Part shown: in pieces, positions 1 through 7,300 of the stretch | How the letters are laid out: each line of letters opens with the position of its first letter | Numbering within the stretch: the stretch's first letter is position 1 | Program-made: the position numbers and the translations under genes | Notes under the pieces: model-generated | Databases searched by the model: none | Told to the model about the DNA's origin: nothing | Seen by the model: only the letters and a program-made list of their open reading frames with translations | Source: Clostridia bacterium | GTDB lineage: Bacteria; Bacillota; Clostridia; Monoglobales; Monoglobaceae | NCBI GenBank assembly: GCA_900769795.1 | Contig: CAAGHZ010000050.1 | Location: forward strand, 1 to 16,662 | Length of the DNA: 16,662 nt | Direction: 5' to 3'

Positions 1-65
1 CAGATGACTCTCAAACTATTACAGTAAAAGAGAAAGATATAGAAAAGGTTGTTAGGAAAAATTAG
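1..65 (+). CDS. C-terminal end of an upstream gene (partial)
   Basis: The frame read from base 3 is open and stops at TAG 63-65. It encodes a charged 20-residue tail (starts DDSQTITVKE, ends VVRKN). The stop is followed within a few bases by a terminator-like hairpin, as expected for a real gene end. In this phage type the gene just upstream is usually a portal or minor head (MuF-like) protein, but too little is visible to name it. The start lies outside the window. Confidence 0.5.
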   Translation, partial: DDSQTITVKEKDIEKVVRKN

Positions 66-68
66 ATA

Positions 69-103
69 TAAAAGCACCTGCTTAATGTAAGGTGCTTTTA
101 TTA
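69..103 (+). terminator. Terminator-like hairpin after the upstream gene
   Basis: A perfect 10-bp stem pairs 69-78 (taaaagcacc) with 91-100 (ggtgctttta) around a 12-nt loop. The T-rich 3' arm runs into TT at 101-102, so the uridine tract is short and partly inside the stem. It lies between the partial upstream gene and the gp10-like gene and looks like a weak intrinsic terminator or an mRNA 3'-end/processing hairpin. Read-through is needed to express the downstream structural genes unless a promoter is hidden here; I see no convincing one. Confidence 0.55.
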
Positions 104-124
104 TGCTCGGAAACAGGTGATAAT

Positions 125-562
125 ATGGGAATACAGGTAATACTTGAGGGGCTTGATGAGGTAGTAGGCAAGCTCAACAATATGGTGTCCGGTGCAAACA
201 GTGGACTACAGAGGGGCTTGCTACGGGGTGGTGAGGTTGTCCGCGCTGAGGCAGTCGCAAACTGTCCTGTTGATACGGGTGCACTCAGGCAGTCAATCGT
301 TGTAGAGGCCGCAGACGGAACTTCGGTTACAGTCGGTACAAATTTAGAATACGGCATATATGTTGAGTTTGGCACAGGCTCAAAAGGGGATCCATCAGTC
401 TCTCATACCACAAAGAGCGGATGGGTTTACTTTAATGAAAGCACAGGCAAATTTGTATACACCACAGGTCAGGTTGCGCAGCCGTTTCTTGTTCCGGCTC
501 TCTATAGCCAAATGGACGAGGTTGTAAAAGCAGTGAAGCAAGGAATTCTGTCGGTGTTATAA
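125..562 (+). CDS. HK97 gp10-like head-tail connector/tail component
   Basis: The 145-residue product matches the HK97 gp10 family, small neck or tail-completion proteins acting at the head-tail junction of long-tailed phages. Family hallmarks are visible: VDTGALRQSI in the first half, then EYGIYVEFGTGSKG, and near the C terminus GQVAQPFLVPAL. The ATG at 125 is preferred because AGGTGA (115-120) precedes it. The frame also extends upstream to a GTG at 92, but that lies inside the hairpin and would add a tail atypical of the family. The TTG-started tail-completion gene follows after 16 bases. It is the first of four connector genes that here lie before the scaffold and capsid genes. Confidence 0.85.
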   Translation: MGIQVILEGLDEVVGKLNNMVSGANSGLQRGLLRGGEVVRAEAVANCPVDTGALRQSIVVEAADGTSVTVGTNLEYGIYVEFGTGSKGDPSVSHTTKSGWVYFNESTGKFVYTTGQVAQPFLVPALYSQMDEVVKAVKQGILSVL

Positions 563-578
563 AAGGGGGAAAGGTAAA

Positions 579-935
579 TTGGTTGAAGTTGATGCAATTG
601 CGGACGAATTATTGAGTCCAATGCGAGATGAGGGGTATTCGGTCCAGTATCAGTATACAGGAGAAGCGGCAAAGATGCCTGCTGTGACATATTATGCGCT
701 TATAGACAAAGAAAGCTTTCGGGCAGATAATATGGAGCAATCGTCCAAATGCAGAGTGCAGATTGATGTATGGGCGGCTAAGCGCTCGGATATGAGCAGG
801 GGGTCGCTCAGGGTAAACGAACTGATGCAGGCAGATGGATGGCACAGAGAATTGAGCCGGGATATGCCGAAAGAAACAGAGCAGCAAGTATATCACAGAA
901 CAATGCGATATGCAAAAGAAATATGGGAGGTATAA
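579..935 (+). CDS. Tail completion/terminator-like protein (DUF3168/gp17-like)
   Basis: The 118-residue product resembles the DUF3168/gp17 tail-completion family. These proteins cap the head-proximal end of the tail tube and help dock tails to heads. Supporting features are an early aromatic stretch (PAVTYYAL), a central VQIDVWAA core strand, a following helix (NELMQADGW) and a C-terminal YHRTMRYAKEIWEV segment. The start is TTG at 579, chosen because GGGGGAAAGG lies just upstream (565-574) and the N terminus MVEVDAIADELLSPM forms the expected first helix. No ATG gives a comparable full-length product. It sits 16 bases after the gp10-like gene and 3 bases before the head-tail connector. Family assignment is by pattern recognition at low sequence conservation. 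Confidence 0.7.
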   Translation: MVEVDAIADELLSPMRDEGYSVQYQYTGEAAKMPAVTYYALIDKESFRADNMEQSSKCRVQIDVWAAKRSDMSRGSLRVNELMQADGWHRELSRDMPKETEQQVYHRTMRYAKEIWEV

Positions 936-938
936 AAT

Positions 939-1292
939 ATGCTTGACAAAGTAAAGCTTTTGCTTGGTATAACAGATGACAGTAAAGATGAGTTATTGCA
1001 GTATCTGATTGAAGATTGCACAAACCGTTCGCTTACATATTGTCGCAGAACAGAGCTTCCGGAGGGAATGAAAACTCTTATCCCAATGATGGCGGTCAGG
1101 GCATACAGGGTCGGCAATTACGGAAATGAGTCCGAGGAAGCATCTGTCACATCCTGGAAACAGGGCGAACGTTCGGAGAGTTATGAAGATGGAAGTGTAA
1201 AGCGCGACGATTGGATTAACGACTTCAGGGCAAGACTTGAGCCTTTCAGGATAAGAAGGGGGAAGCTGCCAAGTGCGATCAAGGAAGTTTGA
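939..1292 (+). CDS. Head-tail connector protein (gp6/QLRG type)
   Basis: The 117-residue, mainly helical protein fits the phage connector family related to HK97 gp6 and SPP1 gp15. These form a ring under the portal and link it to the head-closure protein. Typical traits are the N-terminal helix VKLLLGITDDSKDELLQYLIEDC, a second helix around MKTLIPMMAVRAYRVGNYGNES, and a C-terminal positively charged LEPFRIRRGKLPS segment. The ATG at 939 has GGGAGG at 925-930 with 8-base spacing. Its 3' end overlaps the next gene by 20 bases, implying translational coupling. In most related phages this gene follows the major capsid gene; here it precedes the scaffold. Confidence 0.75.
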   Translation: MLDKVKLLLGITDDSKDELLQYLIEDCTNRSLTYCRRTELPEGMKTLIPMMAVRAYRVGNYGNESEEASVTSWKQGERSESYEDGSVKRDDWINDFRARLEPFRIRRGKLPSAIKEV

Positions 1293-1599
1293 GGAAACAT
1301 ATAATACCGAGGTTATAATCGGCAAGGAAAAGAAAAGCAGTGGCTTTTACGATGATGATTCAGGCGAATTCGAATCGGTCGGCACTTTGATGGCAGATAT
1401 ACAACCATACAACGGCGGACTTGCGGAAAAAGAGTATGGACAAGTTGGCGAGGTTTCGTTGAGGCTGTTTTGCAAGAACACAGAGCTTCTCGATATGGGA
1501 GCTGTTGCTAAAATTGGAGAGAAGTATTACACAATAACCTATGCCGAACATTGGGAATGCGGCAGTATGGGATTACTTAGGAAAAAGGCATCGTTTTAA
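1273..1599 (+). CDS. Head closure/head-tail joining-like protein
   Basis: The 108-residue protein is probably a head-closure (SPP1 gp16-like) or minor capsid/head-tail joining protein, a small beta-rich ring component that seals the DNA-filled head and contacts the tail. Position after the connector gene, length and the beta-strand pattern support this (GTLMADIQPYNGG, GEVSLRLFCKN, AVAKIGEKYYTITYAEHW). It begins with GTG at 1273, inside the previous gene and in a different frame. AAGGGGGA at 1256-1263 gives 9-base spacing, and the 20-base overlap suggests coupling. The TAA stop (1597-1599) lies in the loop of a terminator-like hairpin. A minor capsid protein is the main alternative. Confidence 0.6.
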   Translation: MRSRKFEETYNTEVIIGKEKKSSGFYDDDSGEFESVGTLMADIQPYNGGLAEKEYGQVGEVSLRLFCKNTELLDMGAVAKIGEKYYTITYAEHWECGSMGLLRKKASF

Positions 1600-1613
1600 A
1601 CGGTGCTTTTTTT
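1582..1613 (+). terminator. Terminator-like hairpin overlapping a stop codon
   Basis: Bases 1582-1593 (aaaaaggcatcg) pair with 1601-1612 in a 12-bp stem containing two G-U pairs. The 7-nt loop (1594-1600) carries the TAA stop of the head-closure-like gene. Seven consecutive Ts (1607-1613) follow the stem core, as in an intrinsic terminator. A ribosome terminating here would melt the hairpin, so its effect may depend on translation. It separates the connector block from the scaffold gene. Confidence 0.6.
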
Positions 1614-1638
1614 ATACATTTTTTAGGAGGTACCTTTA

Positions 1639-2226
1639 ATGGGAGAAAATTTATCAACTGACAACACTGTAACGGTTGGGGCACAAGTAGGCGGCGCAGA
1701 TATTGCTACGGCGAATGTGAACGGATCGGGACAGTCCGACAACAACACACAAACACAGACAGGTAAGACTTACACAGAGGACGAGTTTAAGGCAGAACTT
1801 GACCGCAGAACACAGCAGGCAATATTGACTGCAAAAGAGAAGTGGAATGAGGGTCTTAATGAACGCCTTAAGTCCGAACGCGATGAGGGGGTAAGGTTGG
1901 CAAAATTGTCGGCCGACGAACGAGCAAAAGAGGAGCAAAAGAAGGCGCAGGAGGCGTTTGAAGAAGAACGCTCGCAGTATAGGCGTGAGAGACTTGAGTT
2001 TGAAACAACCAAGCAACTTGCAGAGCTAAAGTTGCCTGTTTCGTTTGCCTCTATGCTCGCAGGAAAAGACGCAGAGTCCACCAAAGCAAATATTGATACC
2101 TTCAGCAAGGTATGGAGCGAAGCAATACAAGCGGCGGTGGAGGAAAAACTGAAAGGACGGACTCCTCCTGCCGCATCTAGCGGACAGAGCGAGAGTGACC
2201 CTTTCCTTGCAGGATTTGCAAAATAA
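1639..2226 (+). CDS. Capsid scaffolding protein (DUF4355-like)
   Basis: The 195-residue protein is a scaffold expected to co-assemble with the major capsid protein into the prohead and then leave or be degraded. Residues 1-45 are low-complexity and polar (Asn, Thr, Gly, Gln). A start-of-domain motif TYTEDEFKAELDRR follows, then a long Glu/Lys/Arg-rich helix predicted to form a coiled coil (about 50-125). A short hydrophobic stretch KLPVSFASMLAGKD comes next, typical of DUF4355 scaffolds, and the C-terminal tail is flexible and ends DPFLAGFAK. Location directly before the capsid gene supports the call. AGGAGG at 1625-1630 with 8-base spacing fixes the ATG at 1639. Confidence 0.85.
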   Translation: MGENLSTDNTVTVGAQVGGADIATANVNGSGQSDNNTQTQTGKTYTEDEFKAELDRRTQQAILTAKEKWNEGLNERLKSERDEGVRLAKLSADERAKEEQKKAQEAFEEERSQYRRERLEFETTKQLAELKLPVSFASMLAGKDAESTKANIDTFSKVWSEAIQAAVEEKLKGRTPPAASSGQSESDPFLAGFAK

Positions 2227-2249
2227 TAAAAGAAATGAGGTTATAAATT

Positions 2250-3071
2250 ATGGCAATTAACTATGCCGAAAAATACGCTTCAAAAATTGATGAGCGTTTT
2301 AAACTTGGTGCAACATCAGCACCGGCAGTAAACAATGATTATGATTTTGTGGGTGTGCAGACCGTTAAGGTTTATAGCGTTCCTACAGCAGCGATGAATG
2401 ATTATACCAGAAAGGGTGCAAGTCGTTACGGCACCCCTTCTGAACTTGAAAACACCGTTCAGGAAATGACTCTTTCAAGAGACAGAGCATTTACCTTTAC
2501 TATTGACAGAGCAAATTATGACGACACAATGATGCTCAACAGTGCAGGCGCTGCGCTTCAGAGGCAGATTGATGAGGTTGTGATTCCTGAGCTTGACATC
2601 TACAGATATTCTATTATCTGTGCAAACGCAGGCACTGTAAGTGCTGCAAAGGCAATTTCTGCTGAAAATGCGTACGAGTCATTCCTTGATGGAACTGTTG
2701 CTCTTACTGACGCAAAGTGTCCGCTTGGTGGGCGCGTGGCTTATGTAAGTCCTAAGTTCTACAAGTTTATCAAACTTGACCCGGCATTTATTAAGGCAAG
2801 CGAGATTGGACAGAAGATGCTCTTGAAGGGACAGGTCGGAGAAATAGACGGCATTCCTCTTATCACAGTGCCAACATCATATCTGCCGACAGGCGTTGAG
2901 TTCTTTATCACTAATCCTATTGCTACAACGGCACCTGTGAAGCTTACAGATTATAAGATCCACGACAATCCACCCGGAATAAACGGTTGGCTTGTAGAGG
3001 GTCGTGTAAGATACGACGCCTTTGTTCTTGATAATAAAAAGAACGCAATATATGTTCACAAGGGAGAATAA
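2250..3071 (+). CDS. Major capsid protein (HK97 fold)
   Basis: The 273-residue product is the main head shell protein. It looks like the short Firmicutes phage capsid group that follows DUF4355 scaffolds and has no N-terminal protease-processed delta domain. Visible features are an N-terminal arm (AINYAEKYASKIDERF), a segment of strands around VQTVKVYSVPTAAMNDY, the LSRDRAFTFTIDRANYDDT region and the helix QIDEVVIPELDIYRYS matching the HK97 spine helix. A C-terminal strand-rich domain ends RVRYDAFVLDNKKNAIYVHK. GAGGTT upstream (2236-2241) supports ATG 2250. It lies 23 bases after the scaffold. No head protease gene is seen nearby, consistent with a separate scaffold. Confidence 0.9.
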   Translation: MAINYAEKYASKIDERFKLGATSAPAVNNDYDFVGVQTVKVYSVPTAAMNDYTRKGASRYGTPSELENTVQEMTLSRDRAFTFTIDRANYDDTMMLNSAGAALQRQIDEVVIPELDIYRYSIICANAGTVSAAKAISAENAYESFLDGTVALTDAKCPLGGRVAYVSPKFYKFIKLDPAFIKASEIGQKMLLKGQVGEIDGIPLITVPTSYLPTGVEFFITNPIATTAPVKLTDYKIHDNPPGINGWLVEGRVRYDAFVLDNKKNAIYVHKGE

Positions 3072-3076
3072 TTGTT

Positions 3077-3220
3077 ATGATTCTTGTAAAAAAAGGTGAG
3101 AAAATCTCGCTTGATAACGAAGTCCAGATTGCTGCTTACAAGGCAAGTGGATGGGTTGAGGATTCGGAGGTTGCTACTGCGCCTCCCAAAAATAAAAAGA
3201 AAGAAATCAAGGAGGACTAA
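3077..3220 (+). CDS. 47-residue lysine-rich mini-protein after the capsid gene
   Basis: A short open frame begins with ATG 3077, 5 bases after the capsid stop, and ends at TAA 3218-3220. The product starts MILVKKGEKISLDNE, contains the core VQIAAYKASGWVED and ends in a very basic/acidic tail (PPKNKKKEIKED). Similar small proteins often sit between capsid and neck or tail genes in Firmicutes siphophages; their function is generally unassigned. The Shine-Dalgarno of the next gene (AAGGAGG, 3209-3215) is built from its last codons, which suggests coupled translation. Upstream, the capsid's GGGAGAA near its stop could serve as its own ribosome site. A head decoration or connector role is only a guess. 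Confidence 0.65.
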   Translation: MILVKKGEKISLDNEVQIAAYKASGWVEDSEVATAPPKNKKKEIKED

Positions 3221-3223
3221 ATT

Positions 3224-3847
3224 ATGAATACAATTACAAGTAAGCCTATGCCTCGCATAGGTGTTGATAAGTACACTATTTTTAAGCTTGAGGATGACGG
3301 TGTAACAACTCCGGGTAAAGCTACCTATGGTGAAGCGGTGCAGATACCCGGTACTGTTGAGATTGCACCAACTGATTCAGGTTCAACTGATGTGTTTGAC
3401 GCGGATAACGGTGCGTATCTTGTAGAAGACGTACTTGAAAAACTCGGCCATGAGATTACAAATGCCGACATTCCGCCCGAAATTGATGCAATGATGAGAG
3501 GTCTTGAAGTTGTTGATGGCGGTGTTGAGGTTGGTAAGGTTACCAACGCACCCTACTTTGCAACAGCTTGGAGAGTTACAAAGGCTGACGGAACTTTCCG
3601 TCTTGTTCGCTATTATAAGGGTAAGTATGGCTTTGCTTCTGCCGTTGGCGGCAAGACAAAGCCCAGTGAAGGTGCGGCAGAAAAGCAGACTGCAGTTGCT
3701 ACATATACAGCGGCTGCAAGAGACTGTGACGATAAGTATTATTACTATATCGATACAGCTTCACTTCCTGAAGGTGTGACTGTTGAGACCGCGCTTGAGA
3801 AGTGGTTCTCAGACCCGAACTGGTATCCAACTACTGTAACAGAGTAA
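3224..3847 (+). CDS. Major tail tube protein (phi13 family)
   Basis: The 207-residue protein resembles the phi13-type major tail protein, which stacks in rings to form the non-contractile tail tube. Evidence includes the opening PMPRIGVDKYTIFKLEDDGV, the repeated short strands separated by acidic loops (VEIAPTDSGSTDVFDADNG), EVVDGGVEVGKVTNAPYFATAW, and the strand pair FRLVRYYKGKYGFAS. A Tyr-rich strand (DDKYYYYIDT) lies near the C terminus. It is followed by a terminator-like hairpin and then the tail chaperone genes, the usual context. Start ATG 3224 has AAGGAGG at 3209-3215 with 8-base spacing. No C-terminal Ig-like extension is present. Confidence 0.85.
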   Translation: MNTITSKPMPRIGVDKYTIFKLEDDGVTTPGKATYGEAVQIPGTVEIAPTDSGSTDVFDADNGAYLVEDVLEKLGHEITNADIPPEIDAMMRGLEVVDGGVEVGKVTNAPYFATAWRVTKADGTFRLVRYYKGKYGFASAVGGKTKPSEGAAEKQTAVATYTAAARDCDDKYYYYIDTASLPEGVTVETALEKWFSDPNWYPTTVTE

Positions 3848-3859
3848 ACAGACTAATGA

Positions 3860-3891
3860 GAGGGCGGGAGAAATTCCGCCCTTCGCTTTTT
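3860..3891 (+). terminator. Terminator-like hairpin with GAAA tetraloop between tail tube and chaperone genes
   Basis: Bases 3861-3869 (agggcggga) pair with 3874-3882 (ttccgccct) around the loop GAAA (3870-3873). The 9-bp stem has one G-U pair and one more possible G-U at its base (3860/3883). A run of five Ts (3887-3891) follows 4 bases later. This is a good intrinsic terminator shape. Partial termination here would give more tail tube than chaperone mRNA, matching the stoichiometry needed in tail assembly; that role is inferred. Confidence 0.7.
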
Positions 3892-3907
3892 ATGAGGTGA
3901 GAATAAA

Positions 3908-4198
3908 ATGAAAAAGCAGAAAACAATTAAAATTAAACTTGGAGATAATATGGTTGTTTCAAAACCATTTGATTTTGAGGCATTATGCCTTATAAATGAT
4001 AAACACGGAAGCGGAAGCGCAGGGCTCGTAGTCCTTGGCTCGGCTGCTCTTGCGTATATGTTCGAAGGAACAGAGGTAACACAGAGTGTACTTGATGCGC
4101 TCCCAATGGACGAAAAGGTGGCACTTTGTATGAAGATTGCAAGCTTTTACACTGAGACAATTGCAAGTGCAAACAAACACGCGGCAAAAAACGCATAA
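3908..4198 (+). CDS. Tail assembly chaperone, short form (gpG-like)
   Basis: The 96-residue product is a gpG-like tail assembly chaperone, which in long-tailed phages coats the tape measure protein and recruits tube subunits. It begins MKKQKTIKIKLGDN, carries the KPFDFEALCLINDKH motif usual at the start of this family's helical core, and continues with AALAYMFEGTEVT and helices to the end. GAGGTGA at 3894-3900 precedes ATG 3908. It lies between tail tube and tape measure, exactly where gpG/gpGT sit. Its last codons contain the slippery heptamer, so some ribosomes extend it into the T domain. The zero-frame stop is TAA 4196-4198. Confidence 0.85.
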   Translation: MKKQKTIKIKLGDNMVVSKPFDFEALCLINDKHGSGSAGLVVLGSAALAYMFEGTEVTQSVLDALPMDEKVALCMKIASFYTETIASANKHAAKNA

Positions 4199-4219
4199 AG
4201 CCCGAAAACAAAGACGGGC
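4186..4219 (+). promoter_or_regulatory. Programmed -1 ribosomal frameshift site with downstream stem
   Basis: The heptamer A AAA AAC (4186-4192) lies in the correct zero-frame phase (codons GCA AAA AAC), a classic X XXY YYZ -1 slippery site. The zero-frame stop is one codon further on. A 5-bp GC stem, GCCCG (4200-4204) with CGGGC (4215-4219), starts 7 nt after the heptamer, the usual distance for a stimulatory structure. The -1 frame then stays open for 60 codons up to TAG 4372-4374, filling the gap to the tape measure gene. I can see no other initiation signal for that frame. Confidence 0.88.
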
Positions 4220-4374
4220 GGCTTAGAGATATATATAAAACAATGTTCAAAAGAGGAATTATGCCTGATGTGGTGGCAAGACAGGATCCTGAGTTGTTAT
4301 TTGATGCAATCGCTGAGGAAAAGGAAGCAGAGCCTGAGATACCAAAAGGCATGGAATTCTTTTATGGACTATAG
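4192..4374 (+). CDS. T extension of the tail assembly chaperone (gpGT, by -1 frameshift)
   Basis: After a -1 shift at 4186-4192, reading resumes at CGC 4192-4194 and continues for 60 residues to TAG 4372-4374, giving a fusion of about 155 residues (gpGT). The extension starts RIKPENKDGRLRDIYKTMFK, contains MPDVVARQDPELLFDAIAEE and ends PKGMEFFYGL; acidic helical tails of this kind are typical of T domains. In phage lambda and many Gram-positive siphophages gpGT binds the tape measure and tail tube, and the gpG:gpGT ratio matters for tail assembly. The coding strand lacks its own Shine-Dalgarno and start at the 5' end. Its stop is 12 bases before the tape measure start, and the tape measure ribosome site (aggagg, 4373-4378) begins inside this stop codon. 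Confidence 0.87.
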   Translation, partial: RIKPENKDGRLRDIYKTMFKRGIMPDVVARQDPELLFDAIAEEKEAEPEIPKGMEFFYGL

Positions 4375-4386
4375 GAGGCGGTATAA

Positions 4387-7300
4387 ATGGCAGATGAAGT
4401 TGCTAGCTTAAAGGTGTTAATAACCGGTGATGTGTCTGATTTGGAGAGCGCAATCCAAAAAACTAAGACAAGCCTGGATGACTTGGGAAATGCCGGACAA
4501 AAAATCGGGGACAAAATAGAAAAAGGACCCAAGAAAGCGACAAAGTCTTATAAAGAACTCAGTGGTGCACTAAAAGATACAGGCGACAGTATCAATACTT
4601 TTACTAAGCCCATACAAATTGCTTCTGTGGCACTTGCTGCAGGTGGAGTTGCCGCAGCTAAATTTGCCATTGACTTTGAGGATAGTTTTGCAGCTGTAAA
4701 GAAAACAGTTGACGGCACACCGGAACAAATTGAGGCTATAAAAAAGGGTATTATAGATTTAAGCACTGTCGGCATAAATGGCAGAAGCGCAATTCCGATG
4801 ACGACCACTGAGCTTAATGAACTTGCATCTGCTGCGGGGCAGCTTGGCGTTGAAGTAGAAAACGTTGTGGAATTCACCGAAGTTACAGCACAGATGGGAA
4901 CCGCAACCAACCTTGTTGGCTCAGAAGGTGCGGCAACAATGGCAAGATTCCTGAATGTAATGGGGCTTGGTAACGATGTCGTACGAAACCTTGGCTCCGC
5001 TATCGTTGACCTCGGTAACAACAGCGCAACAACTGAGCAAGAGATTGCCGATATGGCTCTTAGAATGGGTAAGTTCGGTAACACCGTCGGAATGGGCGCT
5101 GCGGATGTTCTCGGTTATTCGGCGGCATTGTCAAGTATGGGTATAGAGGCTCAGGCAGGTGGTTCGGCAGTTGGTAGAACGTGGCTTGCAATCGAGTCTG
5201 CCGTGGCGAGCGGCGGAGCAGAGCTTAGTGCTTTTGCGAAATACTCCGGCAAGAGCGCTGCAGACTTTGCAAAAGAATGGAGAACAAACAGTAAGGCTGC
5301 GTTTAATAGCTTGCTTGGCGGAATGAAGGAAGGTACCAAAGCAGGAACCAAGCTTGTAACAATGCTTGATGATCTTGGTATCAATAACACTCTTGACCAG
5401 CAAGCAATGATGGCGTTGGTAAACGGCTTTGAGCAGGTAGGGGAAAGTGTAGAAAGAGCAAATAAAGCGTGGGAAGAAAATTCGGCTCTGCAGACAGAGT
5501 TTAACTCTAAGGCGGAAACAACTGCGTCTCAGCTTGCTATTGCTAAAAATAACATTGTTGAAACGGCACGCTCTATCGGAGAGACTTTCTTACCTGATAT
5601 TGCTGAGGCAAGCGGAAGCGTTGCGGAATTTGCAAAAGGCTTATCGCAGATGTCGGATAGCCAAAAGGAAGCACTTATTACCACAGGAAAATGGGTAATA
5701 GGTCTTGGCGCAGCCTCAAAGGTTACGGCAGGCACATTAAAGGGTGCCGGCAACATGATCGAGGCGTATGGTAAACTAAAAACCGCCTTTAGCGCAGGTG
5801 GTGCTCTTGCAAGTTGGGGCCCTGCATTAGGAAGTGTAGCAAGTGCGGCTGCTCCTGCAGCGGCAGGTCTTGCGGCAGTTGGTCTTGCTGTTTACGCAGG
5901 CAAGAAAGCGTATGATACCTGGTATGATAGTAATTATAGGTTTGCTCAGGATTTGGAAGAAGGCAATGAAGCCATTGAGAAGAGGGCTACCAAGCTTAAT
6001 ACCTTAGATGAAGCGCAAAATAAGCTTGCCTCTGCAAAACTTGTTATAAATAACCCCGAATCAAGTCAGGAGCAAGTTGCTAAGGCAAAGGGAGAAGTTG
6101 AACGCATTGCGCAACTTCTTGCCGATGAATATGATTTGCATATCAACGTAGATGCACCCGACTTGCCAGGTACAGTTGAAGTGGTCGAAAATGCAATAAA
6201 TTCGATGTCGGATGCTGAGTGGGCAGATCAAAGAATTAATTTTGTTGATCAAGTTGAAATATTAACTGATGATAGAGAAAAAGCCAATAGGGATGCTGCC
6301 GAGATAGAGATGTTGAGAAGCGCGCAGCAATATGAGTCTGAAAGGCATGCAAAATATAAAGGTTTGTCGGCTGATATGGCTGAATTAAACAAATCTTTCT
6401 CAGATGGAACCATCAGCGCAAATGACTATAGAGAAGCAGTAACCAATGTCGCGAAAAGTGCAGGCATAGGCGAAGATGCTATTGCGGGAATGGCCGATAT
6501 GAGCGACGAAACTTTTGGTGCGTCTGTCCTGAGCGAAATAAACAATGTTGTTACTGTATCAGAAAATGGAATGACGCAGTACGCTCAAAGAATCCAAGAT
6601 TATGACGCCGATATTGAAAAACTAAAAAACGGAGCGACGTCGCTTGCAAATCAGCTTGTTGAATCCGCAGGGAGGTATGCTGAGGAAGATAATCTTGATC
6701 AATTCTTTACAAATATGCGAGAGACTATTGCGGCAGGCGAACTTGATGTCGTTGGATATGCTGAGGTAGTGCAGAACACTTTGAGTGGAATGTCTCTTGA
6801 TACAGCCATAGAGGCAGGTGTTGGCAGCGAGCAACTGACAAATTGGGTCAGTGAATATATAACTGTCGGTAAAGAACTTGGCGCAAGCGTGCCTGATATC
6901 GTTGCTAAAGCGGCGTTGTTTTCCAATGGGTTTAAAAACGCCGAAGAAGTGACGGCAGAAAGCATCCCGGGCATCGTTTCATCAATGCAAGAGTTGGGTC
7001 GTGCAAACGGCGAAGAATTAGACGCAACCAAGCTGACGGAAATGGCGAGAGCTATTGGGCTTATTCCTGATAACAAGCAGATAGAGATCAGCGCAGAAGG
7101 CGATATCTCTGTTGTAGATGCTGTAGTTGAAAAGATTACAGAACTTGAGACCAAGGGCGGCGTTAAGGTAAAGGTTGACGCAGAAGGTAATGTTGAAGTT
7201 CTTGATAAAGCCGGAGAGCAAATTTCGTATCTTGAGGGTATTGGAGCCGTATCTCTTCGTTTAAACGCAGAGGGGAACATTGAGGCTCTCGATGAAGCCG

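Noticed and set aside
92..124. Upstream GTG start for the gp10-like gene
   Set aside because: It lies in the 3' arm of the terminator-like hairpin with no ribosome site, and the added residues are atypical; ATG 125 has AGGTGA just before it.
4548..5084. 178-codon minus-strand open frame opposite the tape measure N terminus
   Set aside because: The same shadow effect: low-complexity Ser/Pro/Ala composition, no start signal, and it lies entirely within a strong plus-strand gene.
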